64,000 bases of DNA from an uncultured Lachnospiraceae bacterium (GTDB lineage: Bacteria; Bacillota; Clostridia; Lachnospirales; Lachnospiraceae), in contig CANOMQ010000013.1 in assembly GCA_947567595.1 (NCBI GenBank), positions 37,103 through 101,102 of the forward strand. The letters run 5' to 3'. Shown piece after piece: positions 60,940 through 64,000 of this stretch. Within the stretch, counting starts at the first letter, position 1, and each line of letters opens with the position of its first letter. A model generated the notes under the pieces. It had not been told where the DNA came from. It worked only from the letters and a program-made list of their open reading frames with translations, and ran no database searches. The translations under genes were made by a program, and so were the position numbers.

Positions 60940-63579
60940 ATGAGCAAGTGGGTATATTTATTCACAGAAGGTGACGCCGGAATGCGCGAGCTTTTAGGAG
61001 GTAAGGGTGCAAACCTTGCTGAAATGACAAAAATCGGTCTTCCTGTTCCGCAGGGATTTACGATTACGACAGAGGCTTGTACGCAGTACTATGAAGATGG
61101 CAGACAGATTAATGACGAAATCATGGGACAGATTATGGAATATGTTGCAAAGATGGAAGAGCTGAATGGCAAGAAGTTCGGTGATTTGAAAAATCCGCTG
61201 CTTGTTTCCGTTCGTTCCGGTGCAAGAGCGTCCATGCCGGGTATGATGGACACCATTTTGAACTTAGGCTTGAATGACGACGTTGTCGCAGCGATGATTG
61301 CAGGCAACCCTGATCCGAAGTTTGAGCGTTTCGTATATGACTCTTACAGACGTTTCATTCAGATGTTCTCTGACGTTGTTATGGAGGTTGGTAAGAAGTA
61401 CTTTGAACAGCTTATCGACGAGATGAAGGAGAAGAAGGGCGTTAAATTTGACGTTGAGCTGACTGCTGCCGATTTGAAGGAGCTTGCGGAGCAGTTTAAG
61501 GCAGAATATAAGAAACAGCTTGGACAGGATTTCCCGTCCGATCCGGTTGTTCAGTTAAAAGAGGCTGTCAGAGCGGTATTCCGTTCTTGGGACAACCCGC
61601 GTGCAAATGTTTACCGTCGTGACAACGACATTCCTTATAGCTGGGGTACGGCTGTAAACGTTATGCCGATGGTATTTGGCAACTTGAATGAAGAGTCCGG
61701 CACGGGCGTTGCGTTTACGCGTGATCCGGCAACGGGCGAGAAGAAGCTGATGGGCGAGTTCCTCACAAATGCACAGGGCGAGGACGTTGTTGCAGGCGTT
61801 CGTACACCGATGCCGATTGTACAGATGGAGGAGAAGTTCCCCGAGGCATACAAGCAGTTTATCGAGGTATGCGATTTGCTGGAAAATCATTATCACGATA
61901 TGCAGGATATGGAGTTTACGGTTGAGAACGGCAAGCTTTATATGTTACAGTGCCGCAACGGTAAGAGAACAGCACAGGCGGCGTTAAAGATTGCATGTGA
62001 TTTGGTAGACGAGGGCATGAAGACAGAGGAAGAGGCTGTTGCAATGATTGATCCCCGTAACTTGGATACATTGCTGCACCCGCAGTTTGACGCGGCTTCC
62101 TTGAAGGCGGCAACACCGTTAGGAAAAGGCTTGGGTGCTTCACCGGGCGCTGCCTGCGGTAAGATTGTATTTACGGCTGACGACGCGGAAACATGGGCAG
62201 CAAGAGGCGAGAAGGTTGTGCTTGTCCGCCTTGAGACATCACCGGAGGACATTACAGGCATGAAGGCTGCACAGGGTATTTTGACAGTCCGCGGCGGCAT
62301 GACATCGCATGCGGCAGTTGTTGCGCGTGGTATGGGTACCTGCTGTGTTTCAGGTTGCGGCGATATTGCGATGGACGAGGAAAACAAGAAGTTCACACTG
62401 GCAGGAAAAGAGTTCCACGAGGGCGACTATATTTCAATCGACGGCACGACAGGCAATATTTATGACGGACAGATTAAGACGGTTGACGCAACGATTGCAG
62501 GCGAGTTCGGCCGTATTATGGCATGGGCTGACAAATATAGAAAGTTAAAGGTTCGTACAAACGCAGACACACCCGCAGACGCAAGGAAGGCAAGAGAGCT
62601 TGGGGCAGAGGGTATCGGTCTTTGCCGTACAGAGCATATGTTCTTTGAGGAGGACAGAATTGCGGCATTCCGTGAGATGATTTGCTCAGACACCGCTGAG
62701 GAGAGAGAGGCGGCACTGGAGAAAATCCTGCCGTATCAGCAGGGCGATTTTGAGGCGCTTTACGAAGCGCTTGAGGGTAACCCAGTTACCATCCGTTTCC
62801 TTGATCCGCCCCTTCACGAGTTTGTTCCGACAGAGGAAGCAGACATTGAGAAGCTTGCAAATGCACAGGGCAAGTCTGTAGAGACGATTAAGAACATCAT
62901 CGCGTCACTGCATGAGTTCAACCCGATGATGGGACATAGAGGCTGCCGTCTTGCGGTTACGTATCCGGAAATCGCGAGAATGCAGACAAAGGCTGTTATC
63001 CGTGCGGCGATTAACGTACAGAAAAAACACGCTGACTGGAATGTAAAGCCTGAGATTATGATTCCGCTGATTTGCGAAGTGAATGAGTTAAAGTTTGTAA
63101 AGAAGGTTGTTGTTGAGACAGCGGACGCAGAGATTGCGGCAGCAGGCGTGAAGCTGGAGTATGAAGTAGGTACGATGATTGAAATCCCGAGAGCTGCACT
63201 GACAGCGGAGGAGATTGCGAAAGAGGCTGACTTCTTCTGCTTCGGTACAAATGACCTGACACAGATGACGTTTGGCTTCTCAAGAGATGACGCAGGGAAG
63301 TTCCTGAATGCTTATTATGATACGAAGATTTTTGAGAATGATCCGTTTGCGAAGCTGGATCAGACGGGTGTTGGTAAGCTGATGGAGATTTCTTTGAAGC
63401 TTGGCAAGCCGGTTAATCCGAAGCTGCATGTTGGTATTTGCGGCGAGCATGGCGGAGATCCGTCTTCGGTTGAATTCTGCCATAAGATTGGGCTGGATTA
63501 TGTGTCTTGCTCACCGTTTAGGGTGCCGATTGCTCGACTGGCGGCGGCACAGGCAGCAATAAACAATGTAGGAAAGTAG
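60940..63579 (+). CDS. ppdK: Pyruvate, phosphate dikinase
   Basis: PPDK interconverts pyruvate, ATP and Pi with PEP, AMP and PPi. The 879 residues are full-length: an ATP-grasp domain (LLGGKGANLAEM, SVRSGARASMPGMMDTILNLGLND), the swivelling His domain GGMTSHAAVVARGMGTCCVSG near 455, and the PEP/pyruvate barrel (LCRTEHMFFEEDR, CFGTNDLTQMTFGFSRDDAGKF, GICGEHGGDPSSVEFCH). AAAGGAGA is 10 bases before the chosen ATG; an ATG three codons earlier is too close to it. Codon choice is noticeably richer in GCT/GTT/CGT than in neighbours, consistent with high expression. Confidence 0.98.
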   Translation: MSKWVYLFTEGDAGMRELLGGKGANLAEMTKIGLPVPQGFTITTEACTQYYEDGRQINDEIMGQIMEYVAKMEELNGKKFGDLKNPLLVSVRSGARASMPGMMDTILNLGLNDDVVAAMIAGNPDPKFERFVYDSYRRFIQMFSDVVMEVGKKYFEQLIDEMKEKKGVKFDVELTAADLKELAEQFKAEYKKQLGQDFPSDPVVQLKEAVRAVFRSWDNPRANVYRRDNDIPYSWGTAVNVMPMVFGNLNEESGTGVAFTRDPATGEKKLMGEFLTNAQGEDVVAGVRTPMPIVQMEEKFPEAYKQFIEVCDLLENHYHDMQDMEFTVENGKLYMLQCRNGKRTAQAALKIACDLVDEGMKTEEEAVAMIDPRNLDTLLHPQFDAASLKAATPLGKGLGASPGAACGKIVFTADDAETWAARGEKVVLVRLETSPEDITGMKAAQGILTVRGGMTSHAAVVARGMGTCCVSGCGDIAMDEENKKFTLAGKEFHEGDYISIDGTTGNIYDGQIKTVDATIAGEFGRIMAWADKYRKLKVRTNADTPADARKARELGAEGIGLCRTEHMFFEEDRIAAFREMICSDTAEEREAALEKILPYQQGDFEALYEALEGNPVTIRFLDPPLHEFVPTEEADIEKLANAQGKSVETIKNIIASLHEFNPMMGHRGCRLAVTYPEIARMQTKAVIRAAINVQKKHADWNVKPEIMIPLICEVNELKFVKKVVVETADAEIAAAGVKLEYEVGTMIEIPRAALTAEEIAKEADFFCFGTNDLTQMTFGFSRDDAGKFLNAYYDTKIFENDPFAKLDQTGVGKLMEISLKLGKPVNPKLHVGICGEHGGDPSSVEFCHKIGLDYVSCSPFRVPIARLAAAQAAINNVGK

Positions 63580-63590
63580 ATTACAAATAT

Positions 63591-63707
63591 ATGTACTTTA
63601 CGGAATATCTGATAACCAGAGCCGATGTGAATGATTTTATGGCACATCGTCCGGAGTACACAAAGGCGAACCGCTTTGAGGATTTCGTTTGTAAAATCTA
63701 TCTTTAA
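63591..63707 (+). CDS. Possible 38-residue protein or gene remnant
   Basis: A short frame reads MYFTEYLITRADVNDFMAHR and onward to KIYL, with no clear ribosome-binding site. It lies between ppdK and a terminator. It could be a tiny protein, a remnant or chance. Confidence 0.25.
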   Translation: MYFTEYLITRADVNDFMAHRPEYTKANRFEDFVCKIYL

Positions 63708-63711
63708 CGAT

Positions 63712-63747
63712 TAGGGGAAAATTCATTTAAGAGTTTTCCCCTTTTTT
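63712..63747 (+). terminator. Terminator after ppdK
   Basis: AGGGGAAAA pairs with TTTTCCCCT, followed by a T run. Confidence 0.88.
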
Positions 63748-63759
63748 CGTGGTTTTTTC

Positions 63760-63798
63760 AAAGGATTCTATCCCAAACAAAGGATAGAGTCCTTTTTA
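63760..63798 (+). terminator. Second terminator in tandem
   Basis: AAAGGATTCTATCC pairs with GGATAGAGTCCTTT with one internal mismatch region, followed by TTTATA. Confidence 0.8.
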
Positions 63799-63833
63799 TA
63801 TATACAAACAAAATAATCAAAGGAGGTTCATGT

Positions 63834-64000
63834 ATGAACAACACAGCGTTAAGAGCAGGGGCGCAGAGCGCCAACAACACACACATGGTTTTTGCAAACG
63901 AGGAACATGAGAAATTTTACTATGAGAAACTGGAACAGGCTAGGCATCAGGACTGCTATCACAAGGCATTGATTTATATTCTCGGAATATCAGAGGATAC
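63834..64000 (+). CDS. DUF6075-like protein, N-terminal part
   Basis: AAAGGAGG lies just upstream of the ATG. The visible 55 residues read MNNTALRAGAQSANNTHMVF, then ANEEHEKFYYEKLEQARHQDCYHKALIYILGISED, matching the DUF6075 pattern as I remember it (F-x-EH-x-KFY, D-x-YHKALIY-x-LG). Such genes are common on conjugative elements of Lachnospiraceae. The gene runs off the window. Confidence 0.7.
   Translation, partial: MNNTALRAGAQSANNTHMVFANEEHEKFYYEKLEQARHQDCYHKALIYILGISED

Overview
The window reads as one contig from a low-to-moderate GC Firmicute of class Clostridia, most likely a gut Lachnospiraceae. The basis is the gene content: ClpC, RadA, a gamma-delta-alpha-beta pyruvate:ferredoxin oxidoreductase, pyruvate phosphate dikinase, DUF5688-, DUF6075- and DUF1653-like proteins, strong GGAGG ribosome-binding sites and TTGACA-17-TATAAT promoters. 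This assignment is inferred from families and style, not from a database search. No rRNA, CRISPR array, insertion sequence or complete prophage is visible.

Layout. 1-8.2 kb: the 3' half of clpC, a small unknown gene, radA, an M18 aminopeptidase, tRNA-Trp, a small divergent gene, then a regulator / CheC-like phosphatase / BrkB membrane protein / 57-residue Cys protein run. 8.2-16.7 kb: tRNA-Thr, a large class A penicillin-binding protein, an orphan TetR regulator, a PfkB-like kinase with an altered active site, membrane proteins of unknown role, guaB. 16.7-23.3 kb: the four-subunit 2-oxoacid oxidoreductase and clpB. 23.3-37.2 kb: an SGNH/MBOAT acyltransferase pair, a PrsA-like foldase, htpG behind a perfect CIRCE operator, a solitary pilT, DUF1653, a family 2 glycosyltransferase, glyA, a degenerate family 3 glycosidase, tRNA-Gly, a Uma2 protein and the orphan tail of a family 31 glycosidase. 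37.4-50.5 kb: a beta-CASP nuclease, dihydrofolate reductase, branched-chain aminotransferase, a signalling locus with a split SpoIIE-type phosphatase, tRNA-Arg, an SH3 membrane protein, pseudouridine synthase, ligA and metA. 50.5-56.6 kb: an accessory stretch with two broken genes (DUF523, HxlR), an XRE-DUF5680 regulator coupled to a radical SAM enzyme, a carboxylesterase, a GNAT and a flavin-fold protein. 56.6-63.6 kb: the yqeG-aroE-aroK-aroQ run followed by efp, a DUF5688 gene and ppdK. The right edge enters a DUF6075-like gene that may belong to a mobile element.

How the genes fit together. Protein quality control is strongly represented (ClpC, ClpB, HtpG, PrsA). Central metabolism is anaerobic: pyruvate oxidation to acetyl-CoA with reduced ferredoxin, and PEP-pyruvate interconversion through ppdK. 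The aro genes supply chorismate; guaB, DHFR and glyA supply purines and one-carbon units; metA and the aminotransferase serve amino acid synthesis. Envelope functions include the PBP, the acyl-transfer pair, SH3-domain membrane proteins and the glycosidase-like protein.

No single locus can be declared a new system from sequence alone. The best leads are the uncharacterised 373-residue protein next to a SpoIIE phosphatase whose membrane-sensor half is separated by a one-base slip in a T run, the CIRCE-controlled divergent htpG, and two enzyme-like proteins (PfkB and GH3) lacking key active-site residues.
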